Source: Phytoamicus setariae (GTDB taxonomy: Bacteria > Pseudomonadota > Alphaproteobacteria > Rhizobiales > Rhizobiaceae). Taken from it: DNA of 64,000 nt. Made by a program: the position numbers and the translations under genes. The notes beneath the pieces were generated by a model. It saw only the letters and a list, made by a program, of their open reading frames with translations, was not told the DNA's origin and searched no databases. Positions 52,104 through 61,695 of this stretch are shown piece by piece. The number at the start of each line of letters is the position of its first letter. Positions within the stretch are counted from its first letter, which is position 1. The DNA lies in NCBI RefSeq assembly GCF_016722925.1, contig NZ_JAEQNC010000014.1, positions 90,574 through 154,573 of the forward strand. Reading direction: 5' to 3'.

Positions 52104-53639
52104 ATGGATAAAACTATTCTCGAAATGCGCGGCATCACCAAGACGTTTCCGGGTGTCAAAGCCCTTGATAACGTCAACCTGAAGGTTCGCGAGGGAGAAA
52201 TCCACGCGTTGGTCGGCGAAAACGGCGCGGGCAAATCCACGCTCATGAAAGTGCTGAGCGGCGTCTACCCGGCCGGTAGCTACGACGGTGATATCGTCTT
52301 TGACGGTGAAGTCCGCCGGTTCGGCACGATCTCGGACAGCGAACATCTCGGCATCATCATTATTCATCAGGAGCTGGCGCTGGTGCCGCTCCTGTCCATC
52401 GCCGAAAACATCTTTCTCGGCAACGAGGTCGCCACCAAGGGCGTCATCGACTGGCCGCAGACATTTTCCCGGACCCAGGCCCTGCTAGACAAGGTCGGCC
52501 TGAGGGAAGCGCCCTCCACGCTGATCACCGATATTGGTGTCGGCAAGCAGCAGCTGGTGGAAATCGCCAAGGCACTGTCCAAGAAGGTGCGATTGCTGAT
52601 CCTGGACGAACCGACCGCGTCGCTTAACGAAACGGATTCCGATGCCCTGTTGACGCTGTTGATGGAGTTCCGGAAGCAGGGGATGACCTCGATTATCATC
52701 TCGCACAAGCTCAACGAGGTGAAGAAGGTCGCCGATCAGGTCACCGTGCTGCGTGACGGTACGACGGTGGAGACGCTTGATGCGGGCACCCAGGACATCA
52801 GCGAGGACCGCATCATCAAGGGGATGGTCGGTCGCGAACTGAACGACCGGTATCCGCCGCGTGAAGCCAGCGTCGGCAGTACGATCTTCGAAGTGAAGAA
52901 CTGGAACGTCTTTCACCAAAACCACCGTGACCGGCAGTTCCTGCACAACGTGAACCTCAACGTCAAGGCGGGCGAAGTCGTCGGCATTGCCGGCCTGATG
53001 GGTGCGGGGCGCACTGAAACGGCCATGAGCATTTTCGGTCGGGCCTGGGGGCACAAGATTACCGGCGAGGTGTTCATGCACGGCAAACCGGTCGATGTGA
53101 GCACCATTCCCAAAGCGATTGACGCAGGCCTCGCCTATGTCACTGAGGACCGCAAGCAGCTGGGTCTCGTGCTGATCAACAACATCATGCAGAACACGAC
53201 GCTTTCCAACCTCGATGCAGTTTCGAATGCGGGCGTCATTGACAACCATGCCGAGGCCAAGGTCGCGACCGACTACCGTTCGCGGCTCCGTATCCGCTCG
53301 CATTCGATCTACCAGGAGGCGGTCAACCTGTCGGGCGGAAACCAGCAGAAGGTTGTGCTGTCGAAGTGGCTGTTCACCAATCCGGACCTGCTGATCCTCG
53401 ACGAGCCAACGCGTGGCATCGATGTCGGCGCCAAATATGAAATCTACACCATCATCAACCAGCTTGCAGCAGAAGGCAAAGGCATCCTGATGATCTCATC
53501 GGAAATGCCCGAACTGCTCGGCACCTGCGATCGCATCTACGTGATGAACGAAGGGCGCATGGTCGCGGAGCTTTCCAAAGCGGAAGCAAGCCAGGAATCC
53601 ATCATGCGCGCTATCATGCGTTCCGGGGAGAAGCACTAA
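52104..53639 (+). CDS. gguA: GguA sugar ABC transporter ATPase (two-domain)
   Basis: 511 residues from ATG 52104. Two ABC domains: first Walker [17 protein letters not shown], signature [15 protein letters not shown] and Walker [11 protein letters not shown]; second domain with [12 protein letters not shown] and [14 protein letters not shown]. Length and layout match CUT2-type ATPases. Energises import of sugars bound by ChvE. The gguB start overlaps its stop (TAATG). Confidence 0.92.
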   Translation: MDKTILEMRGITKTFPGVKALDNVNLKVREGEIHALVGENGAGKSTLMKVLSGVYPAGSYDGDIVFDGEVRRFGTISDSEHLGIIIIHQELALVPLLSIAENIFLGNEVATKGVIDWPQTFSRTQALLDKVGLREAPSTLITDIGVGKQQLVEIAKALSKKVRLLILDEPTASLNETDSDALLTLLMEFRKQGMTSIIISHKLNEVKKVADQVTVLRDGTTVETLDAGTQDISEDRIIKGMVGRELNDRYPPREASVGSTIFEVKNWNVFHQNHRDRQFLHNVNLNVKAGEVVGIAGLMGAGRTETAMSIFGRAWGHKITGEVFMHGKPVDVSTIPKAIDAGLAYVTEDRKQLGLVLINNIMQNTTLSNLDAVSNAGVIDNHAEAKVATDYRSRLRIRSHSIYQEAVNLSGGNQQKVVLSKWLFTNPDLLILDEPTRGIDVGAKYEIYTIINQLAAEGKGILMISSEMPELLGTCDRIYVMNEGRMVAELSKAEASQESIMRAIMRSGEKH

Positions 53640-54847
53640 TGGTCTCGGAAACCACCACAGCAAAAACCAGCCCGTCCATCAGCGAATATCTCAGGAAGAA
53701 CATCCGCGAATACGGCCTGCTGGTCGCACTTGTCGTCATCATGCTGTTTTTCCAGATCGTGACCGGCGGGGTGCTGTTTCGTCCCGTCAACATTACGAAT
53801 CTGGTGCTGCAGAACAGCTTCATCGTCATTATGGCGCTAGGTATGCTTCTGATCATTGTCGCCGGTCATATCGATCTGTCCGTTGGCTCGATCGTGGCGC
53901 TCGTCGGCGGTCTATCGGCGATCATGCTGGTGAAGTGGGGTATTCATTTCGCCATCGTCATTCCGGTGTGTCTCATTCTGGGGGGGCTGCTTGGCGCGGC
54001 GCAAGGCTACTGGGTCGCCTATCAGAAAATACCGGCCTTCATCGTTACGCTCGCAGGCATGCTGGTGTTCCGCGGCCTGACCTATCTTGTGCTGCAGAAC
54101 CGGCCGATCGGCCCGTTTCCGAAGGACTTCCAGATGCTGTCGACCGGGTTCGTCCCGGACCTGCTGCCGTTTACCGATCCTTCGACCAGCTTCATCAAGA
54201 ACTATTTTGCGCTGGTAATCATCGTGGCGCTGGTGGCACTGGCTATCTACAACGGTTTCCGCAAGCGCCGCACCAACGAACTGCACGGGTCGGAAAATGA
54301 GCCATTCGTGTTCTTTGCCCTGCAGATGGCGATCATCAGCATCGTGTCGATTTTCCTCGGCTTCCAGCTTTCGACCTATCGCGGCCTGCCGAACGTGCTC
54401 GTTGTCATGGGCCTGCTGATTGCCTTCTACACCTTCATCACCACACGTTCGACCATCGGTCGGCGCATCTTTGCGATGGGCGGCAACGAGAAAGCGGCGA
54501 AGCTTTCCGGCATCAACACCGAGCGGCTGACCTTCTATGCCTTCGTCAATATGGGTGTGCTGGCCGCATTGGCGGGCATGATCATCGCGGCGCGCCTGAA
54601 CTCGGCCACGCCCAAGGCCGGCGTTGGATTCGAACTTGACGTGATCGCGGCCTGTTTCATCGGCGGCGCCTCGGCCTCCGGCGGCGTCGGCAAGATCACC
54701 GGAGCAGTCATCGGTGCCTTCATCATGGGCGTGATGAACAACGGCATGTCGATCATGGGCCTGGGCATCGATTACCAGCAGCTTGTGAAAGGCCTGGTGC
54801 TGCTCGCAGCCGTGTATTTCGACGTCTACAACAAAAGAAAAGGCTGA
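53639..54847 (+). CDS. gguB: GguB sugar ABC transporter permease
   Basis: 402 residues, about ten transmembrane helices of the CUT2 permease family (BPD_transp_2): GMLLIIVAGHIDLSVGSIVA, VTLAGMLVFRGLTYLVLQN and FAMGGNEKAAKLSGIN. Forms the membrane channel with GguA. Followed by gguC after about 100 bases. Confidence 0.92.
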   Translation: MVSETTTAKTSPSISEYLRKNIREYGLLVALVVIMLFFQIVTGGVLFRPVNITNLVLQNSFIVIMALGMLLIIVAGHIDLSVGSIVALVGGLSAIMLVKWGIHFAIVIPVCLILGGLLGAAQGYWVAYQKIPAFIVTLAGMLVFRGLTYLVLQNRPIGPFPKDFQMLSTGFVPDLLPFTDPSTSFIKNYFALVIIVALVALAIYNGFRKRRTNELHGSENEPFVFFALQMAIISIVSIFLGFQLSTYRGLPNVLVVMGLLIAFYTFITTRSTIGRRIFAMGGNEKAAKLSGINTERLTFYAFVNMGVLAALAGMIIAARLNSATPKAGVGFELDVIAACFIGGASASGGVGKITGAVIGAFIMGVMNNGMSIMGLGIDYQQLVKGLVLLAAVYFDVYNKRKG

Positions 54848-54954
54848 GGAAGAAACAGCCGGTCCGGGCTGTGCCCGCCAGTTCAGTATGCCATGCGCGG
54901 GGCAGGGTTGCCTGCCTCGAACGCCGGTGGCTTGCCAGTTGAAAGGATAAGAAC

Positions 54955-55950
54955 GTGCTCATTTCCCAGATCAAGGACGGCAAAGGTGGCATCATCGTCG
55001 CCGCGCGCGAAGTCGGCGGCGAAGCCCGCGCCGTCAATGGCGCTGCCAGCGTGCATGCGCTGGCGATGGAAGCTGCAAAGGCGGGCAAGTCGCTTGTCTC
55101 CGTCATCGAAGCGCATGGTCTCGGCGATGTTGTCGATCTGCTGAAGGCGCGCGACGAAGGCCGTTTCCTGCCGCCGATCACCCATGGCGATCCGGCACAT
55201 CTGCATCTGACCGGCACCGGGCTCACCCATCTCGGTTCGGCTGCTACCCGCGATTCCATGCACAAGAAGGCAACGGAAGCTGCCGAGGAAACGCTGACCG
55301 ATTCCATGAAGATGTTCCGGATGGGGCTTGAAAACGGCAAGCCCAAGCCCGGCGAAAAGGGCGTACAGCCCGAATGGTTCTACAAGGGCAACGGCACGCA
55401 GGCGGTTGCCGGCGAGCAACCGCTCGTCTCGCCCTCGTTCGCGCTCGATGGCGGCGAGGAGCCGGAAATGGCCGGCATCTATGTGATCGGCGAGGATGGT
55501 ACGCCGTTCCGGGTCGGCTTTGCCGTGTCGAACGAGTTTTCGGACCACGTCACCGAGCGGATCAACTACCTCTATCTTGCCCATTCCAAGTTGCGCCAGG
55601 CGAGCTTCGGGCCGGAAATCCGCATCGGTGTACCGCCGGAGGACATTCGCGGCACTTCGCGCATTCGTCGCGGCGACAAGGTGATCTTCGAAAAGCCGTT
55701 CCTGTCGGGCGAAGCGAACATGTCGCACACATTCGCCAATCTCGAATATCATCACTTCAAATACGAGCTGTTTCGCCAACCCGGCGAGGTGCATGTGCAC
55801 ATGTTCGGCACGGCAACGCTGTCGTTTGCGGACGGTGTCAAGCCCGAAGCCGGGGATGTGTTCGAAATCGAGGTTCCCGAATTTGGACTTGCGCTGCGCA
55901 ATCCACTGAAGATCGCGGCGGAGCAAGACATCACGGTTCGGATACTCTGA
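54955..55950 (+). CDS. gguC: GguC/AraD1-family protein (2-keto-3-deoxy-L-arabinonate dehydratase-like)
   Basis: 331 residues with GTG start (54955) after AGGATAAGAAC. Fumarylacetoacetate-hydrolase-like fold: SFALDGGEEPEMAGIYVIGE, GFAVSNEFSDHVTE, ASFGPEIRIGV and VHMFGTATLSFADGV. The GguC/AraD1 group is proposed to dehydrate 2-keto-3-deoxy-L-arabinonate in the non-phosphorylative L-arabinose path. Its place between the sugar importer and an arabinonate dehydratase agrees. Confidence 0.8.
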   Translation: MLISQIKDGKGGIIVAAREVGGEARAVNGAASVHALAMEAAKAGKSLVSVIEAHGLGDVVDLLKARDEGRFLPPITHGDPAHLHLTGTGLTHLGSAATRDSMHKKATEAAEETLTDSMKMFRMGLENGKPKPGEKGVQPEWFYKGNGTQAVAGEQPLVSPSFALDGGEEPEMAGIYVIGEDGTPFRVGFAVSNEFSDHVTERINYLYLAHSKLRQASFGPEIRIGVPPEDIRGTSRIRRGDKVIFEKPFLSGEANMSHTFANLEYHHFKYELFRQPGEVHVHMFGTATLSFADGVKPEAGDVFEIEVPEFGLALRNPLKIAAEQDITVRIL

Positions 55951-56011
55951 ACGCGACCGCCTCCCAATTGCACCGACAAGACGTCCGGATACCGGACAAA
56001 GGAATGAACCA

Positions 56012-57757
56012 ATGAAAAAGAAAGCTGAATGGCCGCGCAGGCTGAGATCCTACGACTGGTTCGGCGGCACCGGCAAGAACGCGATCATGCATCGCTCTTG
56101 GATGAAGAACCAGGGCTTGCCTGCCGACACCTTCGACGGCCGGCCGATCATCGGCATCTGCAACACCTGGTCCGAGCTTACGCCCTGCAACGCGCATCTG
56201 CGCGATCTTGCCGAGCGCGTGAAGCGCGGTGTTTATGAGGCGGGTGGCTTCCCCGTGGAATTTCCGGTCTTCTCTGTCGGCGAAAGCACGCTTCGCCCGA
56301 CGGCGATGATGTTTCGCAATCTCGCAGCCATGGATGTCGAGGAAGCGATCCGCGGCAATCCGGTCGACGGCGTGGTGCTGCTCGGCGGCTGCGACAAGAC
56401 CACGCCGAGCTTGCTGATGGGCGCGGCTTCGGTCGATATTCCGGTCATTCTGGTTTCCGGTGGCCCGATGCTGAACGGCAAGTGGCGCGGCAAGGATGTC
56501 GGTTCGGGCACTGCCGTCTGGCAGTTCTCCGAAATGGTCAAGTCCGGCGAAATGACGCTTGAGGAGTTCATGGATGCGGAGCAGGGCATGGCCCGTTCGG
56601 CCGGCAGCTGCATGACCATGGGCACGGCGTCGACCATGGCGTCGATGGCCGAAGCGCTGGGCATGACATTGCCCGGCAATGCCGCGATCCCGGCTGTCGA
56701 TGCACGTCGTCGCGTCATCTCGCAGCTGTCGGGGCGGCGCATCGTCGACATGGTCAAGGAGGATCTGAAGCCGTCCGACATCCTGACCAAGGAAGCGTTC
56801 GAAAACGCCATCCGCGTCAATGGCGCCGTTGGCGGCTCGACCAATGCGGTGCTGCATCTTTTGGCACTCGCAGGTCGTATCGGGGTGGAGCTGTCGCTCG
56901 ACGATTGGGATCGCCTCGGTCGCGACGTGCCGACGATCGTCAACCTCCAGCCGTCCGGCAAGCATCTGATGGAAGAGTTCTACTATGCGGGTGGCCTGCC
57001 GGTGGTCATCAAGGCTGTCGGCGAAATGGGCATTCTGCACAAGGATGCGATCACCGTCACCGGCGATACGATCTGGAACGGCGTCAAGGACGTGGTCAAC
57101 TACAACGACGACGTCATTCTACCGCGGGAAAAGGCGCTGACGCAGTCGGGTGGCATCGCGGTGCTTCGCGGCAATCTCGCACCCAAGGGTGCGGTGCTGA
57201 AGCCGTCGGCGGCATCTCCCCATCTGATGCAGCACAAGGGGCGGGCGGTGGTGTTCGAAAGCATCGAGGACTACCATGCCCGCATCAACAGGGACGATCT
57301 CGACATCGACGAGACCTGCATCATGGTGCTGAAATACTGCGGTCCGAAGGGTTATCCCGGCATGGCCGAAGTCGGCAATATGGGGCTTCCTCCTAAGGTG
57401 CTGAAGAAGGGCATCACGGACATGATCCGCATTTCGGACGCGCGCATGTCAGGCACTGCCTACGGCACGGTCATTCTCCATACCGCGCCGGAAGCGGCCG
57501 AAGGCGGACCGCTCGCGCTGGTCCAGAACGGCGACACGATCGCGGTCGATGTGCCGGCCCGGACGATCCAGCTGGAGGTTTCTGACGAAGAACTGGCACG
57601 CCGCCGCGCGGCTTGGGTCAAGCCCGACATGCCGATCTCAGGCGGCTACGGCAAGCTCTACATCAATACGGTGATGCAGGCGGACCAGGGCGCCGATCTC
57701 GACTTCCTGGTCGGCAAGCGCGGCGATGAGATTCCGATGGGCCGCGACAGCCATTAG
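56012..57757 (+). CDS. araC: L-arabinonate dehydratase (IlvD/Edd family)
   Basis: 581 residues. IlvD/Edd dehydratase with the iron-sulfur Cys ligands in ICNTWSELTPCN, GGCDKTTPS and GSCMTMGTASTMASM. The sugar-acid branch is suggested by the start YDWFGGTGKNAIMHRSW, common to L-arabinonate/D-xylonate-type members. Dehydrates L-arabinonate to 2-keto-3-deoxy-L-arabinonate, the substrate for GguC/AraD1. Distinct from the E. coli regulator AraC despite the name. 61 bases after gguC, same strand. Confidence 0.82.
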   Translation: MKKKAEWPRRLRSYDWFGGTGKNAIMHRSWMKNQGLPADTFDGRPIIGICNTWSELTPCNAHLRDLAERVKRGVYEAGGFPVEFPVFSVGESTLRPTAMMFRNLAAMDVEEAIRGNPVDGVVLLGGCDKTTPSLLMGAASVDIPVILVSGGPMLNGKWRGKDVGSGTAVWQFSEMVKSGEMTLEEFMDAEQGMARSAGSCMTMGTASTMASMAEALGMTLPGNAAIPAVDARRRVISQLSGRRIVDMVKEDLKPSDILTKEAFENAIRVNGAVGGSTNAVLHLLALAGRIGVELSLDDWDRLGRDVPTIVNLQPSGKHLMEEFYYAGGLPVVIKAVGEMGILHKDAITVTGDTIWNGVKDVVNYNDDVILPREKALTQSGGIAVLRGNLAPKGAVLKPSAASPHLMQHKGRAVVFESIEDYHARINRDDLDIDETCIMVLKYCGPKGYPGMAEVGNMGLPPKVLKKGITDMIRISDARMSGTAYGTVILHTAPEAAEGGPLALVQNGDTIAVDVPARTIQLEVSDEELARRRAAWVKPDMPISGGYGKLYINTVMQADQGADLDFLVGKRGDEIPMGRDSH

Positions 57758-57823
57758 CATCAGCAGGGTTCGATGGCTTGGCACGTTGGCGCCACTGTTG
57801 AGTGCCTGTTGGAACCCAAGACC

Positions 57824-57854
57824 AAAAGAGGCGGCCTATCGGTCGCCTCTTTTC
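57824..57854 (+). terminator. Terminator after the arabinonate dehydratase gene
   Basis: AAAGAGGCG and CGCCTCTTT form a perfect 9-base stem around a 10-12 base loop, ending in T-rich sequence. It closes the chvE-gguABC-araC unit. Confidence 0.85.
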
Positions 57855-58098
57855 GTTTTCCGATTAGTTCTTCAGCAATCAAAATTCATTGTACGGGTTG
57901 GCACTTGCGGTTGCTGGCCCCGCGCTGGTCGAGGTGACTGGCGCCGTCGAAGCGGCGGCAAAAGCGACGGGTGCACTTGGAGCAATCGCCTGGGGACTTG
58001 AAGCTTGCGAGAAATGGCTTAATGAGTTCTTTGCCGATACGACTTTCAAGGTAGAAAGCTGACCTTCCATTGAATGCAGCTTAATTTCTTCGGGTGTC
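57855..58098. other. Intergenic; competing short frames, no supported gene
   Basis: A plus-strand frame from TTG near 57889 to the stop at 58062 reads as an Ala-rich helix (LALAVAGPALVEVTGAVEAA onward), and a minus-strand ATG frame (57879-58070) covers the same bases. Both are Ala/Ser-rich, neither has a ribosome site, and they cannot both be genes. Left unresolved. Confidence 0.3.
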
Positions 58099-58128
58099 TT
58101 GAAAATAAATCCAGTTTACCTATATAGT
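58099..58128 (+). promoter_or_regulatory. Promoter of the candidate small RNA
   Basis: TTGAAA (58099-58104), 16-18 bases, TATATA/TATAGT (58121-58128). Good match to the alphaproteobacterial housekeeping pattern. Predicted start near 58133. Confidence 0.6.
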
Positions 58129-58132
58129 GAAG

Positions 58133-58266
58133 TATCGAAATAAATCTGTAACAATTTGCAGATATAAGAATTGGCATTCGAGCCTTCCTGCGACCACGGA
58201 TGTACTGGCGCGGTTGAAGGTCAGAATGCCAGGGAGGCCAGGCTTATGCTTGGCCTTTTTCTTTTT
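58133..58266 (+). ncRNA. Candidate small RNA (about 134 nt) with promoter, long stem and terminator
   Basis: Starts after the promoter at 58099-58128 and ends at the terminator at 58234-58266. The body contains TGGCATTC (58172-58179) pairing perfectly with GAATGCCA (58224-58231), enclosing about 44 bases with GAGCCTTCCTGCG in the loop, a possible anti-Shine-Dalgarno contact. An AT-rich 5' part has a small TCTG/CAGA hairpin. No open frame of note. Family not recognised; identity as a trans-acting regulator is inference. Confidence 0.55.
58234..58266 (+). terminator. Terminator of the candidate small RNA
   Basis: AGGCCAGGC and GCTTGGCCT form a stem with one mismatch, then TTTTTCTTTTTT. The T-run overlaps the stop codon of the MBL gene on the other strand. 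Confidence 0.75.
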
Positions 58267-58979
58267 TAGGCATCTTTCGATCTGATGTATTCGTGCGCGA
58301 TTTGCTGCATCTGCGAATTGTCGAAACTCGGTCCGTGGCCGCCGTGGCCGATACGGATCTCCAGATCCAGAAGACGCGTCATCGTCCGGAGATAGGACTG
58401 CACATCGGCGCCGGGCACATCGTCCACCAGTCCTCCGACATAAATTGCGTCGCCGGAGAACAGTTCGCCATGGTGTTCGTCGAACAGGGCGATCGAACCC
58501 GGTGAATGGCCCGGCAAATGCAAGACCATGAACTTGCGATCGCCGAGATCGACGATGTCGCCTTCATCAAGCTGCTGGGTCAGCGGTGCGACCTTCAACC
58601 CGAAGTCCTCCATCCGCCAGCCGGGATAGGGGAGTTTCGCGACAGGTTGCTCCTGGGTCCGGAACCAGGATTCGACGGTGCCCGCGTCATCCATATCAGC
58701 GAAGGTGTGGGCCTCCAGTAGATGTCCTCCGCGCCTGGCATAGCGGTGAAAACTGCCGATGTGATCGACGTGGGCGTGGGTGGCGATGGCAAAAACGGGC
58801 TTTCCGGTTGCTGGCGAGACCTCCGTGAGGTCCATGACTCCGACCCCGAAATCCAGTTGGATGTCAAAATCCCGCCCCGTTATGCGAAAGCAGTTGGCAC
58901 GATAGAAGCTATGCACTTGGGGTTCGGTGATCCGCAGCACAGCCCTATCCATGGCCTCAACGTTGAACCATTGGGTCAT
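58266..58979 (-). CDS. MBL-fold metallohydrolase
   Basis: 237 residues. Metallo-beta-lactamase fold with THAHVDHIGSFHRY (HxHxDH), LHLPGHSPGSIALFDEHH and LFSGDAIYVGG, so a dinuclear zinc site is expected. Substrate unknown; might hydrolyse a sugar-acid lactone given the neighbourhood, but that is a guess. Start overlaps the ROK-repressor stop by one base (TAATG), so the two are co-translated. Confidence 0.85.
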   Translation of the reverse strand: MTQWFNVEAMDRAVLRITEPQVHSFYRANCFRITGRDFDIQLDFGVGVMDLTEVSPATGKPVFAIATHAHVDHIGSFHRYARRGGHLLEAHTFADMDDAGTVESWFRTQEQPVAKLPYPGWRMEDFGLKVAPLTQQLDEGDIVDLGDRKFMVLHLPGHSPGSIALFDEHHGELFSGDAIYVGGLVDDVPGADVQSYLRTMTRLLDLEIRIGHGGHGPSFDNSQMQQIAHEYIRSKDA

Positions 58980-60229
58980 TAGGCCAGTACCTTTTCTCTG
59001 ACGTCGCCGACAGCTGGCATCGTCTGGTCGAGATAGACAAGGCCCCGCATCAGCCCGCCTTCGCGTATCAGCGCCCTGTAGTCGAGGTAGCTATCGATGA
59101 CGCTGACGGTGACGGGCAATCCGAAAACCGGTTTCGTCATCGCTTCCTCGAGGCTTTCCATCATCAGGTCGAGGACCGCGGCGCCCTGGCCGGCGAAGAC
59201 GAGGGGGATCGGATCGAAGATGGTAAACAGATTTCTAAGCCCGGTGCCGATTGCCTTGCCTGCCGCGCGGAACGCTTGTCGCTCAGGTCCGTCGCCGGCG
59301 CGTGCGCGGGCCGCAAGTTCGGCCATTGCCGTGTCCTCCGGATCGTCTTCGGTAACGGATAACGGGTCCTCCCCATGCGCCGCCCGCCAGATTCCATATC
59401 CTCCGGCGTAGGCCTCGATGCAGCCACGGCGGCCGCAACGACACAGCGCACCGTTCGGCTCGTGGCAGACATGGCCGAACTCCACCGCCGAGGTCCGGAC
59501 GCCAGAGAAGAGTTTGCCGTTGAGGTAGAGGCCCATGCCGACGCCGGTCGAAAGCAGGACGGTGGCGAAATCACTCCCGTAGCGGGCCGGTGCCTTCCAG
59601 TGAAGCGCTTCGGCGATCATGTTGCTTTCATTGTAGACCTCGACGTGAACGCCGAAAGCGGCCTCTAGGGCAGGCCCGAGCGGGACATCGGTCGCATCGG
59701 TGGCAGGCGAGGACAGAAGCGTATTGCCGTCGATATCGACGATACCCTCGGTTCCGACGATGATGCCGGACAGCGGCCCGAATCCCGGTTCTTGCATGTC
59801 CAGCAACCGCTTCAGGGTGGACGTGATCGCGTTGTTGAAGGATTCCGCGTCGAGATGCTTGGTCGGCGTTCTCTCGAACAGCGATCCGAGCGCATTGCCC
59901 GCGTAGTCGGCAACCGTCGCTTGGATTGTGTTGAGGCCGAGCACGATGACCGCGACGGTCGCATGGGCGGGATTGGGCGACAACCGAACCTGCGGACGGC
60001 CGCGTCGCTGGCTGGTGGTTTCGCCAATGGAGTGGGCGACCAGCGCGCCCCGCTCCAAAAGGCTGTTGGTGATAACAGTGACCGTGGACGCAGACAGCCC
60101 CGTGACTGCGCTGAGATCGGTGCGTGACATAGCCCCGCCGCGCCTTAGGGCCATCAAAACGCCAAACTGATTCTGACGCCGGACATCATCCTGGCGCACT
60201 ATGATTGACACTGTTCCAGCTCCTCCCAC
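58979..60229 (-). CDS. ROK-family transcriptional repressor (XylR-like)
   Basis: 416 residues. N-terminal helix-turn-helix (LRRGGAMSRTDLSAVTGLSA) and C-terminal ROK sugar-kinase fold: SGIIVGTEGIVDIDGNTLL, TVLLSTGVGMGLYLNGK, EFGHVCHEPNG and the zinc Cys set CRCGRRGCIEAY. Divergent from xylF, so it most likely represses the xylose genes and is released by xylose. Confidence 0.85.
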   Translation of the reverse strand: MGGAGTVSIIVRQDDVRRQNQFGVLMALRRGGAMSRTDLSAVTGLSASTVTVITNSLLERGALVAHSIGETTSQRRGRPQVRLSPNPAHATVAVIVLGLNTIQATVADYAGNALGSLFERTPTKHLDAESFNNAITSTLKRLLDMQEPGFGPLSGIIVGTEGIVDIDGNTLLSSPATDATDVPLGPALEAAFGVHVEVYNESNMIAEALHWKAPARYGSDFATVLLSTGVGMGLYLNGKLFSGVRTSAVEFGHVCHEPNGALCRCGRRGCIEAYAGGYGIWRAAHGEDPLSVTEDDPEDTAMAELAARARAGDGPERQAFRAAGKAIGTGLRNLFTIFDPIPLVFAGQGAAVLDLMMESLEEAMTKPVFGLPVTVSVIDSYLDYRALIREGGLMRGLVYLDQTMPAVGDVREKVLA

Positions 60230-60297
60230 TGGTCGATTCGATTCTGCATTGCGAAATTCTATCGCATTGCAGCGTTCTAATCGATTTGAAATTCATC

Positions 60298-60326
60298 TTG
60301 ACACGGAACACGTTGTGCGTCACTAC
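60298..60326 (+). promoter_or_regulatory. Candidate xylF promoter
   Basis: TTGACA (60298-60303), 17 bases, CACTAC (60321-60326). Upstream, GCGA and TCGC arms around AATTCTA (60251-60265) and repeated GAAATTC runs may be the ROK operator. The leader is about 110 bases to ATG 60443, with AGGAGGA-like sequences before it. Confidence 0.45.
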
Positions 60327-60442
60327 TTTTTTCGAACCTCGAAATAAAGAGGCTCAAGAGCGGTTGGCTTGGATGCCCGGTAGGAGGAGCGTTCAGGCGA
60401 AAACCTGATTTTGTTTGATGCGTTGCGCATCGGGAGGACAAG

Positions 60443-61483
60443 ATGAAGAAATATGCTGTTGCGCTTGCTAGCGCAGTATTTGCCATGTCCATTGCCGGTC
60501 CGGTTCTGGCCAAGGACAAGACGATTGCCGTATCCTGGAAGATCTTCCAGGAAGAACGTTGGAAGACCGACGAAGCCATCATCAAGAAGATCGTCGAAGC
60601 CAACGGCGACAAGTACATCTCCGCCGACGCACAGGGATCTGCCGCCAAGCAATTGACCGACGTCGAATCCCTGATGTCGCAGGGCGCCGATGTCCTGCTG
60701 ATCGTCCCCTACGATTCCGAAGCCATCATGCCGGCCGTCGAAAAGGCTGCCGCCGAAGGCATTCCGATGATCGCCTACGACGTGCAGATCGAGCATCCCT
60801 CGGTTCTCTACATGACCTTCGACAATGTCGGCGTCGGTCGTCTGATGGCCAAGGAGATCGTCAAGGTTAAGCCAGAAGGCAACTATGCCGTCATCAAGGG
60901 CGATCCGGGCGACCCGAATGCGACGTTCCTCTACAACGGCATGATCGAAGTGCTCAAGCCGAGCCTCGATTCCGGCAAGATCAAGATCGTCGGTGAAGCT
61001 TCGTCCGATGGCTGGAAGCCGGAAAATGCCCAGAAGAACATGGAACAGATCCTGACTGCCAACAACAATGCAGTCGACGCGGTGTTGTCTGAAAATGACG
61101 GCATGGCTGGCGGCGTCGTTGCTGCTCTCCAGGCGCAGGGTCTGGCCGGCACCGTTCCGGTTACCGGCCAAGACGGCGACAAGGCCGCTCTGAACCGTGT
61201 TGCCCAGGGCACCCAGCTCGTGTCGATCTGGAAAGACTCCCGCGCACTCGGCAAGATTGCTGCGGAAGCTGCCCTGATGCTGTCCGAAGGCAAGTCCATG
61301 GAAGAAGTGCCGAATGTCGGCAAGTTCAAGGACGGCGCACGCAAGGTCGAGATGAACGCTGTTCTGCTCGCACCGACGCCGATCCTGAAGGACAACCTCA
61401 ATGCCGTCATCGACGCCGGCTGGGTTGACAAGGCCACCGTTTGCGCAGGCGTAGACGCTGCCAGCGTGGCTGCCTGCAAGTAA
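60443..61483 (+). CDS. xylF: D-xylose ABC transporter substrate-binding protein
   Basis: 346 residues. Signal peptide AVALASAVFAMSIAGPVLA. Binding-protein core with IAVSWKIFQEERWKTDEAI, GADVLLIVPYDSEAIMPAV and VTGQDGDKAALNRVAQGTQ, typical of XylF. Feeds XylHG. Followed by a very strong 12-base stem-loop. Confidence 0.92.
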   Translation: MKKYAVALASAVFAMSIAGPVLAKDKTIAVSWKIFQEERWKTDEAIIKKIVEANGDKYISADAQGSAAKQLTDVESLMSQGADVLLIVPYDSEAIMPAVEKAAAEGIPMIAYDVQIEHPSVLYMTFDNVGVGRLMAKEIVKVKPEGNYAVIKGDPGDPNATFLYNGMIEVLKPSLDSGKIKIVGEASSDGWKPENAQKNMEQILTANNNAVDAVLSENDGMAGGVVAALQAQGLAGTVPVTGQDGDKAALNRVAQGTQLVSIWKDSRALGKIAAEAALMLSEGKSMEEVPNVGKFKDGARKVEMNAVLLAPTPILKDNLNAVIDAGWVDKATVCAGVDAASVAACK

Positions 61484-61509
61484 TATCCGACATTGAACCG
61501 ACGATCTGA

Positions 61510-61545
61510 TGCGCCGCCTTTTTGAACCGAAAGGCGGCGCATTTT
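61510..61545 (+). terminator. Strong stem-loop between xylF and xylH
   Basis: TGCGCCGCCTTT (61510-61521) and AAAGGCGGCGCA (61530-61541): perfect 12-base stem, 8-base loop, TTTTG after it. Placed 27 bases after the xylF stop, it should partially terminate or stabilise the xylF message, so XylF is made in excess over XylHG. Confidence 0.85.
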
Positions 61546-61695
61546 GTAAACCCGTGCCCAGGGACCAGTCGGCTCACGGATTTGCGCAGGAACTTTATTG
61601 AAGCGGGCGTTCGGGCTCTGGACAAAACGACCCGCCAAGCGAACAATCATCGACGGAGAGGATCGCAAGATCCTGGAGGACAGGGAGGCCTACGC

